From Ohtaekwangia sp036786105 (GTDB lineage Bacteria > Bacteroidota > Bacteroidia > Cytophagales > Cyclobacteriaceae), in assembly GCF_036786105.1 (NCBI RefSeq), contig NZ_DAIQRQ010000004.1, positions 62,001 through 126,000 of the forward strand: a stretch of 64,000 nucleotides of DNA. Reading direction: 5' to 3'. The notes under the pieces are model-generated. The model saw only the letters and a program-made list of their open reading frames with translations, was not told where the DNA came from and did not search any database. Within the stretch, counting starts at the first letter, position 1; every line of letters begins with the position of its first letter. A program made the position numbers and the translations under genes. This document shows, piece by piece, positions 27,440 through 36,436 of this stretch.

Positions 27440-28801
27440 TTAGTGCTCGTCTAAAATTCCACAATAATCATACGATGGGTCAATGCTGATGAACACATCT
27501 TTGCGTGCTTTGTTGAACCACTTCTGAAGAATTCTGTCTTTTTTCTCGTTCAGGGTAGCTGCTTGTATCCGTGACCAGTCTTCATTGAGTGACGCCTGGT
27601 GTGGCGGGTAGCGCGATTTATACAACAGAATTCGAACAGCATCTTTACCTTCATCAGTACGGTAGGTAATCGGCTCGGATATACCGCCTACTTGCATAGA
27701 ATCGATTTTGAAGAACACCACCGGATCGAGTTCATCCACCAGTAATTTTGTGCCTCCCTCACCATCGCTGAAAAAACCTCCGTTACCTTTTGTCTGTACA
27801 TCGTCTGAAATGTCTTTCGCTGCCTTTGTGAATTTCAGACTATCGGCAACAATCAATCTTCTCACACTGTCGAGATAGTGCCTCGCCTGTTGAATATCTT
27901 GCGTGGAGGGTTTTGGCGCAATGAGTATATGCCTTGAGTGATATTCATTTCCTCTGCGTTCCATCAGCTGCATAATGTGGAATCCGAATGGTGATTCGAA
28001 TGGCATGGAAATCTCGTTGGGCTTAAGTTTAAATGCCATTGCTTCAAATTCAGGTACCATTCTTCCGCGGCCCGACCAGCCCATATCGCCACCGTTAGAT
28101 GTTACTGTAGGGTCGTCTGAGTATTTCTTTGCCAGTGTAGCAAAATCTTCTCCGGCCAGAATGCGGTTGCGTATACCTACCAATTCCGCTCGCGTTAAGT
28201 TCTTCTGCGCCTCACTTACTTTGGCTACTTTCACGATCTGCGCTACTTCAACAGAAGCAGAGAAGTAAGGCAAGCTGTCTTTCGGCATGCGGTTGTAAAA
28301 ACGCTTTACTTCGGCAGGTGTAACCACTACACCTTTTGTGATCTCTTCCTGCATCTTGCGTACCACAAGCTGTTCGCGCTCCTGGTCGCGTATCTCCAGC
28401 CTGATCTGCTCCAGTGTTTTGCCATAACGTTCCTCCAGTTCATCGGGCGATACACCAGCTTGTGCAATGATCATATCCATTTTGCGCTGGGTATATTGAT
28501 CTACTTCATCATCGGCCACCACAACGGAGTCTATCTCCGCTTTTGCCATCATCAACTTGTTACGAATAAGCAATGCCAAATATTGGCAACGCACCTGTTG
28601 TGAAGCTGTACCTCCGTTAGTAAGGTAATCCTGGTAGGCGCGCTCGAGTTCTGATTTCAGCACAATGTAATTATCCACTTTGGAAATAATCTCATCGACC
28701 ACAAAACCATTGTCAGCGGTTTCCTGTGCCCGCGCTGCTGACCATGTGCATACAGCTACCAGCACTGCCAGGGTATATTTTAATCTGCTCACGGTCTTCA
28801 T
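27440..28801 (-). CDS. surA: SurA-like periplasmic peptidyl-prolyl isomerase
   Basis: A 453-residue protein from ATG at 28801, which gives a clean signal peptide (MKTVSRLKYTLAVLVAV, cleavage near AARAQ). Longer in-frame starts overlap the upstream gene. Next is a SurA N-terminal helical domain (about 30-165), a first parvulin domain (about 175-285: SASVEVAQIVKVAK, YSDDPTVTSNGGDMGW) and a second parvulin-like domain (about 290-400: YHSRHILIAPKPS, GNGGFFSDGEGG). It is expected to chaperone outer-membrane proteins. It is the third of three related genes in a row and directly precedes moxR. Confidence 0.88.
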   Translation of the reverse strand: MKTVSRLKYTLAVLVAVCTWSAARAQETADNGFVVDEIISKVDNYIVLKSELERAYQDYLTNGGTASQQVRCQYLALLIRNKLMMAKAEIDSVVVADDEVDQYTQRKMDMIIAQAGVSPDELEERYGKTLEQIRLEIRDQEREQLVVRKMQEEITKGVVVTPAEVKRFYNRMPKDSLPYFSASVEVAQIVKVAKVSEAQKNLTRAELVGIRNRILAGEDFATLAKKYSDDPTVTSNGGDMGWSGRGRMVPEFEAMAFKLKPNEISMPFESPFGFHIMQLMERRGNEYHSRHILIAPKPSTQDIQQARHYLDSVRRLIVADSLKFTKAAKDISDDVQTKGNGGFFSDGEGGTKLLVDELDPVVFFKIDSMQVGGISEPITYRTDEGKDAVRILLYKSRYPPHQASLNEDWSRIQAATLNEKKDRILQKWFNKARKDVFISIDPSYDYCGILDEH

Positions 28802-28802
28802 A

Positions 28803-29771
28803 TCACTTAAAAATCTCAAACTCTTTTTGATTGACTCCATTGTTGTAAACTTCATCTTCCAGCTTATTGGCCAGCTCCACCTTGCGCTTGTTGAGAATGA
28901 TATTGCGTATATCATCTTTCACAAATTCCAGTGGTGAAACGTTATCTGAAATGCGATATTGATCAACCTTCAGAAAGTAAAGATAACCATCGTCTGAAGT
29001 TTCGTAATACGGGTTGGATTTTAAAAACTGGATTTTGTTCGGTATTTCCACCAGTGGCGAATTGCGCACCAGGTCGTCAAAAATCATCCAGCTGGAGTCT
29101 GATATATGATAGGCTGATGAGAAACTGAGGCAATACGACTTCAGTTCCTTTTCGTCTTTTTCGCGTTTGGAGTAAATAAGCTCCTTGATCTTGGCTGTGC
29201 GCGGAGCATTTTTAGGCACCTTTATGAAGGTAGCCTGAACGATGTTCTGCTTCAGAATAAAGTTATCGATGTTTGCCTTGTAATATGTCTCGATCTCGCT
29301 ATTCGACACAATGGTATCAATGTTCTGCCTGATGTAGTAATTCTGATATTCGTAGGCGATAATGCTGTAGCGGTAATCGAGTATCTTTCGCTCTACATCC
29401 GCTTCATTGATGTCAATCTTGCGCGTAGCTTCCTGGATGAGTAACTGCTTGCGTACCCAACTGTTTATATAAGCCTCCACGCGAGTGGTGCTGTCTTCCT
29501 TGCTCGTGCCGGGAGCAATAATACCATCCAACTCGTCTTTGTAAAGATACGTATTGTCTACCCGCGCTACAGGCTGTCTGTCTTCGTCGCTGCCGGATGA
29601 CTTTGTCTTCATTTTTATGAAATCGCAGCCCGTTACCAGTGCTCCCACCAGCACAGGTAAAAAGAATAATGCCTTTTTGCTACCCGGTGCAAAAAGGCTA
29701 TACGAATTTCGCTTATCGTGTGTATTACTTCTGCTGAAGATTCTGGAGTATGTATTGCTTCCCCTTTTCAT
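28803..29771 (-). CDS. SurA/PpiC-like lipoprotein, parvulin core not evident
   Basis: A 322-residue lipoprotein (lipobox around VGALVTGC, residue about 49). The mature region has the N-terminal SurA-type helices (VEAYINSWVRKQLLIQEA, which is the typical 'W..KQLL..EA' helix) and the closing helix (LEFVKDDIRNIILNKRKVEL). The segment where a parvulin fold is expected (about 165-260) lacks the usual conserved His and Gly-Gly blocks, so it is probably a chaperone only. The ATG at 29771 overlaps the preceding ppiC gene by 47 bases; a non-ATG start nearer the lipobox is possible. Confidence 0.75.
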   Translation of the reverse strand: MKRGSNTYSRIFSRSNTHDKRNSYSLFAPGSKKALFFLPVLVGALVTGCDFIKMKTKSSGSDEDRQPVARVDNTYLYKDELDGIIAPGTSKEDSTTRVEAYINSWVRKQLLIQEATRKIDINEADVERKILDYRYSIIAYEYQNYYIRQNIDTIVSNSEIETYYKANIDNFILKQNIVQATFIKVPKNAPRTAKIKELIYSKREKDEKELKSYCLSFSSAYHISDSSWMIFDDLVRNSPLVEIPNKIQFLKSNPYYETSDDGYLYFLKVDQYRISDNVSPLEFVKDDIRNIILNKRKVELANKLEDEVYNNGVNQKEFEIFK

Positions 29772-31695
29772 TCACTTTCACAGGATATTTCTTCTTTAAT
29801 TGTTCTACCCAGTTTTTCTCCAGATAATTCTGATAATCCGAGATTACTGCGGGCCTTGCCTCTTCAAACGACATATTACCAGGAGGCAGTATATCCTTCA
29901 GCCACGCAAGGTAATACATTCCGTTATTTTCCACGGAATAGATGCCAGACGCCCAGGGAACCTTCTGCAGAATGGTTTTTTCTTCTTTCTTGTAGAAGCC
30001 GCTTTCTGTTTTCAATTTATGTTGCGCCACAAACTCCTGGATCTTCTTCTCATCACCAGCCTGCAACAGCGGGCGCAATTCTTCCATAAATCCATTAGAA
30101 GCCGTAAAATAGAACGATGCCCGGGCACGCTCCCCGGCTTTATAGTCGGCAGTATGCGCATCATAATACCGGTGCTGCCCTACAGAGTCTTCCGAAGCTT
30201 TGTTCCAAACTTCTTTCTCCATGATCTCAAAAAGCAGAATGCCTTCATAGTATTCCTTCAACAGATAGGTATATTCAGGGTTTTCATGCATAATTTTTTC
30301 TTCCTGCAAGGCTAGGATGTTTGCATCTACAAAATGGTTGTAAAGGTCTTCCAAATACTTTGCTGGCGGCTGCGAGTTGATCTTCTGATTTTTCTGTGCA
30401 TATTCCAGGAAGTCTTTCACAGTATATTGCTTGCTGTTGAGTGAGTACAGAATTTCCTTGCTGGCATTAGGATATTCCGGAGCTTTCCATCGCCCTTTCT
30501 GCAGGGAAGTATCAGCCAGCGCAAGCACTTTTTCTTTGACGGCAGATTGTTCTGTAAATTGAAATTGCTTGCGCAGCTTGGTTGCCAGCACCTGTTTTGA
30601 CACTTGCACACGCTCATCGCGATTCACCTTATTCTTGAGGGAAGCATTGAGGTCTTCGAAGCTGGCAAGCGGAATCTTGCGCTCCAATCTCATGATGTGC
30701 CATCCATACTGCGTTTGAAAAGGGTCTGATATTTCGCCAGGCTTGGTAAGTGAAAACGCTACGCGTTCAAATTCCGGAATGCTGGCCATCGTGCCTACAC
30801 CGAACTGGCGCAACCTGCCACCATTGTCTTTTGAACCCGGGTCTTCCGAGTATTGCTTACAGAGGTCGTCCCATTTTACTCCGGCCCGCAGTTCATCGTA
30901 TATATCAAAAATAGTATTCTTCGCTTTCTCATTGTCTTTGTTGTCGCCAGTGCGGATCATGATGTGCGATACCTCCACTTCGCCACGGGCAGGTCTGCGA
31001 TCAGCCACGTAGATGATGTGATAACCAAAACGAGTGCGCACCGGCTGGGAAATTTCTCCGATCCGGGTATTATAGGCTGCCGATTCAAACGGATATACCA
31101 TTTGCATTGCCGTGAAATACCCGAGATTTCCCAGGTTCATTTTCGCGGATGGATCTTCCGAATATTGAGCCGCTGCATTGGCAAAATCTTCCTGACCGCT
31201 AACGATCTTGTTCCGGATTTCCATGATTTTGTTGTAAGCCTTCAGGGTATCTTCAGGCGAAGCATCGGGTTTTACGTTGATGAGAATGTGCGATGCGCGA
31301 ATCTCTTCTTTCATGCGGTCGTAAGTGAGCCGCACGAGACTATCAGTAAGTTTTGAATCCGGTAAATAAGGCTTCTGAAGTTCGCTTTTATATTGATTAA
31401 ATTCTTTGGCGAATGCTTTGGTAGTATCGTAGCCGCGTTTCTTTGCTTCTTCTACCTTCAACTTAAAGTTGATAAAGAGGTTGAGGTATTCCTCGATCTT
31501 CTCTTTGGTAAAATCTTCTGTTTTGTTCTGGTGATTTTTCTTGTAGAGGTATATAAACTCTTCCGTAGTTACGGGTTGCTTGTTAACGGTAAAGATGTTG
31601 AGTTTTTTTGGCGATTTCTGTTTTTTGCCCTGCGCAAAGCCGCTTGTAATTGTAGCGCTGCAAAGCAATGCCAGGATTGCAAATCGTATCATCAT
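29725..31695 (-). CDS. PpiC/parvulin-type isomerase with two parvulin domains
   Basis: A 656-residue exported protein with a signal peptide (cleavage after SGFAQ). After an N-terminal helical region it has two parvulin-type domains, the first at about 125-225 (RASHILINVKPDASPEDT, YSEDPSAKMNLGNLGYFTA) and the second at about 230-330 (EVSHIMIRTGDNKDN, YSEDPGSKDNGGRLRQFG). A long C-terminal region with SurA-like helices follows. It is the first gene of the folding-factor operon with the SurA-like genes and moxR. Confidence 0.88.
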   Translation of the reverse strand: MMIRFAILALLCSATITSGFAQGKKQKSPKKLNIFTVNKQPVTTEEFIYLYKKNHQNKTEDFTKEKIEEYLNLFINFKLKVEEAKKRGYDTTKAFAKEFNQYKSELQKPYLPDSKLTDSLVRLTYDRMKEEIRASHILINVKPDASPEDTLKAYNKIMEIRNKIVSGQEDFANAAAQYSEDPSAKMNLGNLGYFTAMQMVYPFESAAYNTRIGEISQPVRTRFGYHIIYVADRRPARGEVEVSHIMIRTGDNKDNEKAKNTIFDIYDELRAGVKWDDLCKQYSEDPGSKDNGGRLRQFGVGTMASIPEFERVAFSLTKPGEISDPFQTQYGWHIMRLERKIPLASFEDLNASLKNKVNRDERVQVSKQVLATKLRKQFQFTEQSAVKEKVLALADTSLQKGRWKAPEYPNASKEILYSLNSKQYTVKDFLEYAQKNQKINSQPPAKYLEDLYNHFVDANILALQEEKIMHENPEYTYLLKEYYEGILLFEIMEKEVWNKASEDSVGQHRYYDAHTADYKAGERARASFYFTASNGFMEELRPLLQAGDEKKIQEFVAQHKLKTESGFYKKEEKTILQKVPWASGIYSVENNGMYYLAWLKDILPPGNMSFEEARPAVISDYQNYLEKNWVEQLKKKYPVKVNEKGKQYILQNLQQK

Positions 31696-31719
31696 AGGTT
31701 AAGGATTCGAAGAAAAGTT

Positions 31720-32139
31720 TTATTGATAGTGAACGGCTTTGATTAAACGGCAAACGTTGCGGCCACTGCGGTTCTGGTATTCAATTTTATCCATAATTGA
31801 TTTCACGAGGCGTATACCCAGACCTCCTTTGCGTTTCTGGTGAACTATATTATCGATGGCCGGCTCGTGAAATTGGTTGATATCGAAAACAGTTCCATCG
31901 TCTACAATTTCAAAAACCACCGGGCTATTTTTATCGATCTCGATGTGCAGTTCAAACAAATCGTCAGGATTGCAATGATGTGCATGAATCATAAGATTGG
32001 AGCACATCTCATCGATGGCGAGCACGATCTCGCTGATCTGCAAATCTGCAACACTATGATTCTTGAGTGACGTGCGGATGAAATCGCGTACGCCCTTCAG
32101 ATTTTCAATGCTGCAACCAACTTTATACGTGTAGTTCAT
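31720..32139 (-). CDS. RsbW-like anti-sigma/serine kinase (HATPase_c)
   Basis: A 139-residue GHKL ATPase with N box EIVLAIDEMCSNLMIHAH, DDG at about 78-80 and GGLGIRLVKSIMDKIEY. It lacks other domains, as in RsbW/SpoIIAB, which bind either a sigma factor or a STAS-domain antagonist and phosphorylate the latter. Its ATG overlaps the STAS gene stop (ATGA), and the phosphatase gene lies just upstream. No sigma factor is nearby, so the downstream target is unknown. Confidence 0.88.
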   Translation of the reverse strand: MNYTYKVGCSIENLKGVRDFIRTSLKNHSVADLQISEIVLAIDEMCSNLMIHAHHCNPDDLFELHIEIDKNSPVVFEIVDDGTVFDINQFHEPAIDNIVHQKRKGGLGIRLVKSIMDKIEYQNRSGRNVCRLIKAVHYQ

Positions 32140-32474
32140 GCCACCATTTGCTTTGCCTCTACCTTATCTTTTCCAATTTGCAGTAGCTCGTTCAACCCCA
32201 GAATACTGAATGTATTCGCAACCCGATCGCTCATACCAAACAACACCATTTTGATGTCGCGGTCTTTGAACTCTTCGATATACGACATAAATACACCTAA
32301 TCCGGCAGATGAAATATATTCGAGCGCCCCGCAGTCCACAAGGATCTTGGTATATCCTTCGCCCACACTTTTGGCAATAGCCAAGTCAAGCTCTATGGAA
32401 GAACTCGCGTCTATTTCGCCAATCAGTGCAATGACGTCCGTTCCATCTTCCTGCATTCTCTTGATGTGGATCAT
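32136..32474 (-). CDS. STAS-domain anti-sigma-factor antagonist
   Basis: A 112-residue single STAS domain (RsbV/SpoIIAA type). The phosphorylation loop is YISSAGLGVFM with Ser55/Ser56, and ALIGEIDASS is the usual strand-loop near the start. It would be phosphorylated by the adjacent RsbW-like kinase and dephosphorylated by the SpoIIE-type phosphatase encoded just upstream. Confidence 0.9.
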   Translation of the reverse strand: MIHIKRMQEDGTDVIALIGEIDASSSIELDLAIAKSVGEGYTKILVDCGALEYISSAGLGVFMSYIEEFKDRDIKMVLFGMSDRVANTFSILGLNELLQIGKDKVEAKQMVA

Positions 32475-32590
32475 AGGTTATTAACGTTGTTTGTTTCTTA
32501 ATGTTTACTCCGTTTCATCCCGGCTGTTTTCCTACTGCGAGCCGTTGAAAAACGTCTTTTACGCTCTGTTTCGTTTCAATTCTTCTCCGT

Positions 32591-34654
32591 TCACTTGAAC
32601 TTGACAATCATGGTGGTGTAATCATCATTTATGTTCTCTGTACCGGTAAACTCATATAACTTGTGAATGAGATGCTCCTGAATTTCTTTCGGGCTTTTCG
32701 ACCGCACTTCATTCACTACCTGCTCCAGTCGCTCGTATCCAAATTCTTCGCCTTTGTTGTCTTTGGCTTCCGTAATACCATCGGTATATAATACCATCAC
32801 ATCGCCGGAATGATATTCAAACTCATTGGCCTGGATAAAGTTTTTATAGCTTTTGTTGCGCACCATACCCAATGCTATACCTTTATCTTTAAAATATACC
32901 GCGTGCTCCTGGCCTGCACAGAAATACAATATAGGGCAGTGTCCTGCGCGGGCGTAGCGAACTTTTTTGGTTTGGGTATTAATGGCAAAATATATAGCCG
33001 ATATGAACGAACCGCGCTCGAGGCAGTATACCAGCGCCTGATTCGAGCGCACCATGAATACATCTGGCTCCACGTCTTCCTGTGCCACGCTGTGAAAGAT
33101 TCCTTTCATCTGCGACATGTGGAAGGCCGCGGTAGTTCCTTTACCGGATACATCTGCAATGATAAGTCCTACCAGATGATCGTTGATGCGAATGGTATCG
33201 TAATAATCTCCTCCTACTTCATCGGCTGATTCGGAGAAAGCTGCTATTTCAAAGTCATTATCTTTTTCAAGAACATCAGGCAGCAAGCTTTTCTGCACCG
33301 TCTTGGCGATTTTCAGTTCTTCCTTATAACGCTCATTTTGCAGTGCTTCTTCCATTAACCGGAAATTCTCAATGGAAATTCCAGCCTGGTTCGCAAATGT
33401 TGAGACGATCTTAGTCATCTCTTTATTGAATCCTTCGGGCAATTCTTTTAGCAACGCCAGTGTTCCAATGTTTTCTCCCTTTACATAGATGGGAAAAGCA
33501 AGAATGGAACGGAAGCGTGAACCTTTCAGTGAGCTGAGATGTTTGGATAAATTTTTTGTTTTATCACTGCTCTGTTCCAGGATACCTTTTACATTATGAT
33601 TTTTGAGATGCGCTATAATATCATGCGCTTCTTTATCGGTAATCTTATAGGTAAATAATTTATAGTTAAGCTGCTTGCTGTTTACTTCAAGCCAGGCAGC
33701 ATCTGCAAACACGGTACTCACTGAAGTTTCCAGCAGAATGTTGTAAACACTTTCTTCACTCTGCTCCGTTTGGATAGACTGGCTGATGCGTTGAAAATTC
33801 ACGACCTCTTCCAGCTTCTGCTCGAACACCGAAGTGGTAGGAAGGTTGAACAGAATTACCAGGAACGAGAACGAACTATAAATTGTAACAAAAACGATTA
33901 GCGAAAGAATGAATATGTGGTAGCGATAATCTGTAAAGTTCGGTGCCACCATCCCTATACCTTCTGCCAGGGCGCTGTTTGTATAAAACAGATATAGCAG
34001 GTAAAATATAGTAAGCAATAGCAGCAGAAGGCTCGTCCATTTCTGGCGGAAGTTGAGGTATGCCACCCACTTCATGTTTCCTGATAAAATGAGACCTACT
34101 ACAACAAACACACCCATCAGCGTGCCATAGAGCCACTGTACCATGGGGAACTTGAAGGTGTTATAAAGCAGCGAAAGCAAAAGGCCGATCTCAAAGAAAG
34201 CCCACAGACGGATCAGCCATTTCGATTTTTGATATAAGATGAGTCGTTTCCAAGCGGTGAAGGCCATGAGCAAAAAGCCGATCATCAACGCCAGGTTAAT
34301 GAGGTAGATAAGGTCTTTAAAAACAACATTGGTGGTGAGGCGCGTACTGCCCATCAGAAATTCAAGCAGTCGCAACCCCAATGAGATTACGGTGAAAACA
34401 AGCCCTGTAGCAAATACCCGCCAGAGCAGGTCCACGAAGTTGAGTACATCGTCACGTTCAATTTTGAGCTTGAAATAATAAAAGACCGAAAGGATGTACA
34501 GATTAAGGATTACCCCAGGCAGCCATGTGGGCAGTTCCTGCTTGATATTGGCGTTCGAAGAGCTAAAAACAATGGAAATATCCGTAAACAGCAAAGCCAG
34601 CCAGGTGATAACACCCACCAGAAAGAGCAATCGGGTAATGGCTTTGGTTCGCAT
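32591..34654 (-). CDS. Membrane GAF-SpoIIE (PP2C-type) phosphatase
   Basis: A 687-residue protein. The first 270 residues contain about seven or eight predicted transmembrane helices, followed by a GAF domain (about 300-450: FRSILAFPIYVKGENIGTLALL in short blocks) and a coiled-coil leading to a PP2C/SpoIIE phosphatase (about 470-687) with ADEVGGDYYD, IADVSGKGTTAAFHM, and LYTDGITEAKDNKGEEFG, which hold the metal-binding aspartates. It should be the input phosphatase (RsbU role) of the partner-switching pair encoded downstream. An intrinsic terminator from guaB ends 8 bases before its start codon. Confidence 0.9.
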   Translation of the reverse strand: MRTKAITRLLFLVGVITWLALLFTDISIVFSSSNANIKQELPTWLPGVILNLYILSVFYYFKLKIERDDVLNFVDLLWRVFATGLVFTVISLGLRLLEFLMGSTRLTTNVVFKDLIYLINLALMIGFLLMAFTAWKRLILYQKSKWLIRLWAFFEIGLLLSLLYNTFKFPMVQWLYGTLMGVFVVVGLILSGNMKWVAYLNFRQKWTSLLLLLLTIFYLLYLFYTNSALAEGIGMVAPNFTDYRYHIFILSLIVFVTIYSSFSFLVILFNLPTTSVFEQKLEEVVNFQRISQSIQTEQSEESVYNILLETSVSTVFADAAWLEVNSKQLNYKLFTYKITDKEAHDIIAHLKNHNVKGILEQSSDKTKNLSKHLSSLKGSRFRSILAFPIYVKGENIGTLALLKELPEGFNKEMTKIVSTFANQAGISIENFRLMEEALQNERYKEELKIAKTVQKSLLPDVLEKDNDFEIAAFSESADEVGGDYYDTIRINDHLVGLIIADVSGKGTTAAFHMSQMKGIFHSVAQEDVEPDVFMVRSNQALVYCLERGSFISAIYFAINTQTKKVRYARAGHCPILYFCAGQEHAVYFKDKGIALGMVRNKSYKNFIQANEFEYHSGDVMVLYTDGITEAKDNKGEEFGYERLEQVVNEVRSKSPKEIQEHLIHKLYEFTGTENINDDYTTMIVKFK

Positions 34655-34661
34655 TGCAGAT

Positions 34662-34690
34662 AAAAAAAGCCAATCAAGCTATGATTGGCT
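34662..34690 (-). terminator. Intrinsic terminator of guaB
   Basis: On the reverse strand AGCCAATC-atagctt-GATTGGCT is a perfect 8-bp stem followed by a run of seven T. It lies about 105 bases after the guaB stop and 8 bases before the phosphatase ATG. Confidence 0.85.
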
Positions 34691-34793
34691 CCGCAATTAT
34701 AGGAATAAATCGGTAAGATTTATTCAACAACAATCTTCTGTGTAGACCTATGCGGCTAAACTGACAATAACCGCACAGATCGTAGCCCTGAAA

Positions 34794-36266
34794 CTATTTA
34801 CGGCTATAGTTGGGGGCTTCCCGGGTGATGCTCACATCATGCGGGTGACTTTCTGTTACTCCGGCCGAGGTAATTTTTACAAATTTTGCCAGTTTCAGCT
34901 TCTCAACATTCTTTGCTCCGCAATAGCCCATACCAGCTTTAAGTCCGCCTACTAACTGATACAGCACTTCTGACACCAAGCCTTTATAGGGCACGCGGCC
35001 CGAAATTCCTTCCGGAACAAGTTTCTTCACATCGTCTTCCACATCCTGGAAATATCGGTCTTTTGAGCCATCTTCCATGGCCTCCAGTGAACCCATGCCG
35101 CGGTAGGACTTGAATTTTCTTCCTTCGTAAATGATCACTTCTCCGGGAGCTTCTTCCGTACCTGCGAGCAACGAACCGATCATAACACTGTCTGCACCGG
35201 CAGCGATCGCTTTCACCAGGTCTCCGGAGAAACGAATACCACCATCGGCAATAATCTTGGTGTCCGATCCCTTGGCAGCCTTGGCAGCTTCGTATACTGC
35301 GCTGAGCTGTGGCAATCCTACACCGGCTACTACGCGGGTAGTACATATACTTCCCGGGCCAACGCCTACTTTCACGGCATCGGCTCCTATCTTGGCAAGT
35401 GCTTTTGCTGCATCACCGGTCGCTATATTTCCTACGATCAGGTCAAGCTCCGGATATTTCTTCTTCACACGCTTGGCAGCTTCCATTACACCTTTTGAAT
35501 GACCGTGCGCTGTATCGATGCTGATAACATCAACGCCGGCAACTTTCAGCGCCTCGATGCGCTCAAGAATATCGGGTGTTACACCTACCGCAGCCCCTAC
35601 ACGCAGGCGGCCAAATTGATCGTGGCATGCATTCGGCTTGTTCTTTTTCTTCTGAATGTCTTTAAAGGTAATAAGCCCGGTAAGCTTACCTTTTTTATTA
35701 ACGATAGGCAGCTTCTCGATTTTATACCGCTTCAGGGTTCCTTCTGCCTGATCGAGCGTTATGCCTTCCGAGGCTGTGATGAGATTTTCTCTCGTCATAA
35801 TCTTCTCCACCGGGGCGTTCATGTCTTTTTGAAAGCGCAGATCACGGTTGGTGATGATACCTACCAGCTTTCCGTTCTCATCTACTACAGGAATACCACC
35901 AATGCGATATTCGCGCATGATCTTTTCAGCATCGCGAACGGTGGCGTGCATTTCGAGTGTAATGGGATCGAGTATAAGACCGCTTTGTGAACGTTTCACT
36001 TTGCGGACGTGCTCTGCCTGTTGCTCGATCTTCATGTTTTTATGAATGAAACCGAGACCTCCTTCGAGCGCTATACCGATTGCAAGCTCTGCTTCGGTAA
36101 CAGTATCCATTGCAGCAGACACAATCGGAATGTTAAGCTGAATGTTCTTGGTGAGAAAGCTGGTCGTGGAAGTTTCGCGAGGCAGAACGTCAGAGTACGC
36201 AGGTACAAGAAGCACGTCATCGTACGTGAGCGCCTCGAAGAGGAATTTTGAATTATCGAGCGGCAT
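34794..36266 (-). CDS. guaB: IMP dehydrogenase
   Basis: A 490-residue enzyme converting IMP to XMP with NAD, the committed step of GMP synthesis. Visible features: N-terminal FLFEALTYDDVLLVPAYSD, two CBS modules (about 95-210, MREYRIGGIPVVDENGKLVG and RYKIEKLPIVNKKGKLTG), catalytic loop GPGSICTTRVVAGVG with the active-site Cys, and the flap with KSYRGMGSLEAM and GVTESHPHDVSITREAP at the C-terminus. Length is standard. It is divergent from the RlpA-like gene. Confidence 0.97.
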   Translation of the reverse strand: MPLDNSKFLFEALTYDDVLLVPAYSDVLPRETSTTSFLTKNIQLNIPIVSAAMDTVTEAELAIGIALEGGLGFIHKNMKIEQQAEHVRKVKRSQSGLILDPITLEMHATVRDAEKIMREYRIGGIPVVDENGKLVGIITNRDLRFQKDMNAPVEKIMTRENLITASEGITLDQAEGTLKRYKIEKLPIVNKKGKLTGLITFKDIQKKKNKPNACHDQFGRLRVGAAVGVTPDILERIEALKVAGVDVISIDTAHGHSKGVMEAAKRVKKKYPELDLIVGNIATGDAAKALAKIGADAVKVGVGPGSICTTRVVAGVGLPQLSAVYEAAKAAKGSDTKIIADGGIRFSGDLVKAIAAGADSVMIGSLLAGTEEAPGEVIIYEGRKFKSYRGMGSLEAMEDGSKDRYFQDVEDDVKKLVPEGISGRVPYKGLVSEVLYQLVGGLKAGMGYCGAKNVEKLKLAKFVKITSAGVTESHPHDVSITREAPNYSRK

Positions 36267-36299
36267 GGCAAATAATATTAGGATTCATTATTTGCCGGG

Positions 36300-36307
36300 C
36301 AAAGGTA
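36300..36307 (-). promoter_or_regulatory. Putative guaB -7 box (TACCTTTG)
   Basis: Reverse-strand TACCTTTG fits TAnnTTTG and lies 34 bases upstream of the guaB ATG. No purine riboswitch fold was seen in the short leader. Confidence 0.6.
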
Positions 36308-36410
36308 TACTTTAATTGTATAATTCACTAATCGAATGCGAATACAGACAATATTTCTTTTCACATTTCAATCTGCCGGATAATTGTTCCAATAATTGGG
36401 AGCACTCTTT

Positions 36411-36418
36411 TATTTTTG
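36411..36418 (+). promoter_or_regulatory. Putative -7 box (TATTTTTG) of the RlpA-like gene
   Basis: TATTTTTG fits TAnnTTTG and ends 19 bases before the ATG at 36437. It implies a short leader. Confidence 0.5.
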
Positions 36419-36436
36419 GCCGCTAAACCAATAATT

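Noticed and set aside
36267..36415. Purine riboswitch in the guaB leader
   Set aside because: The leader is under 40 bases from the probable start site and shows no three-way-junction pairing or conserved core.
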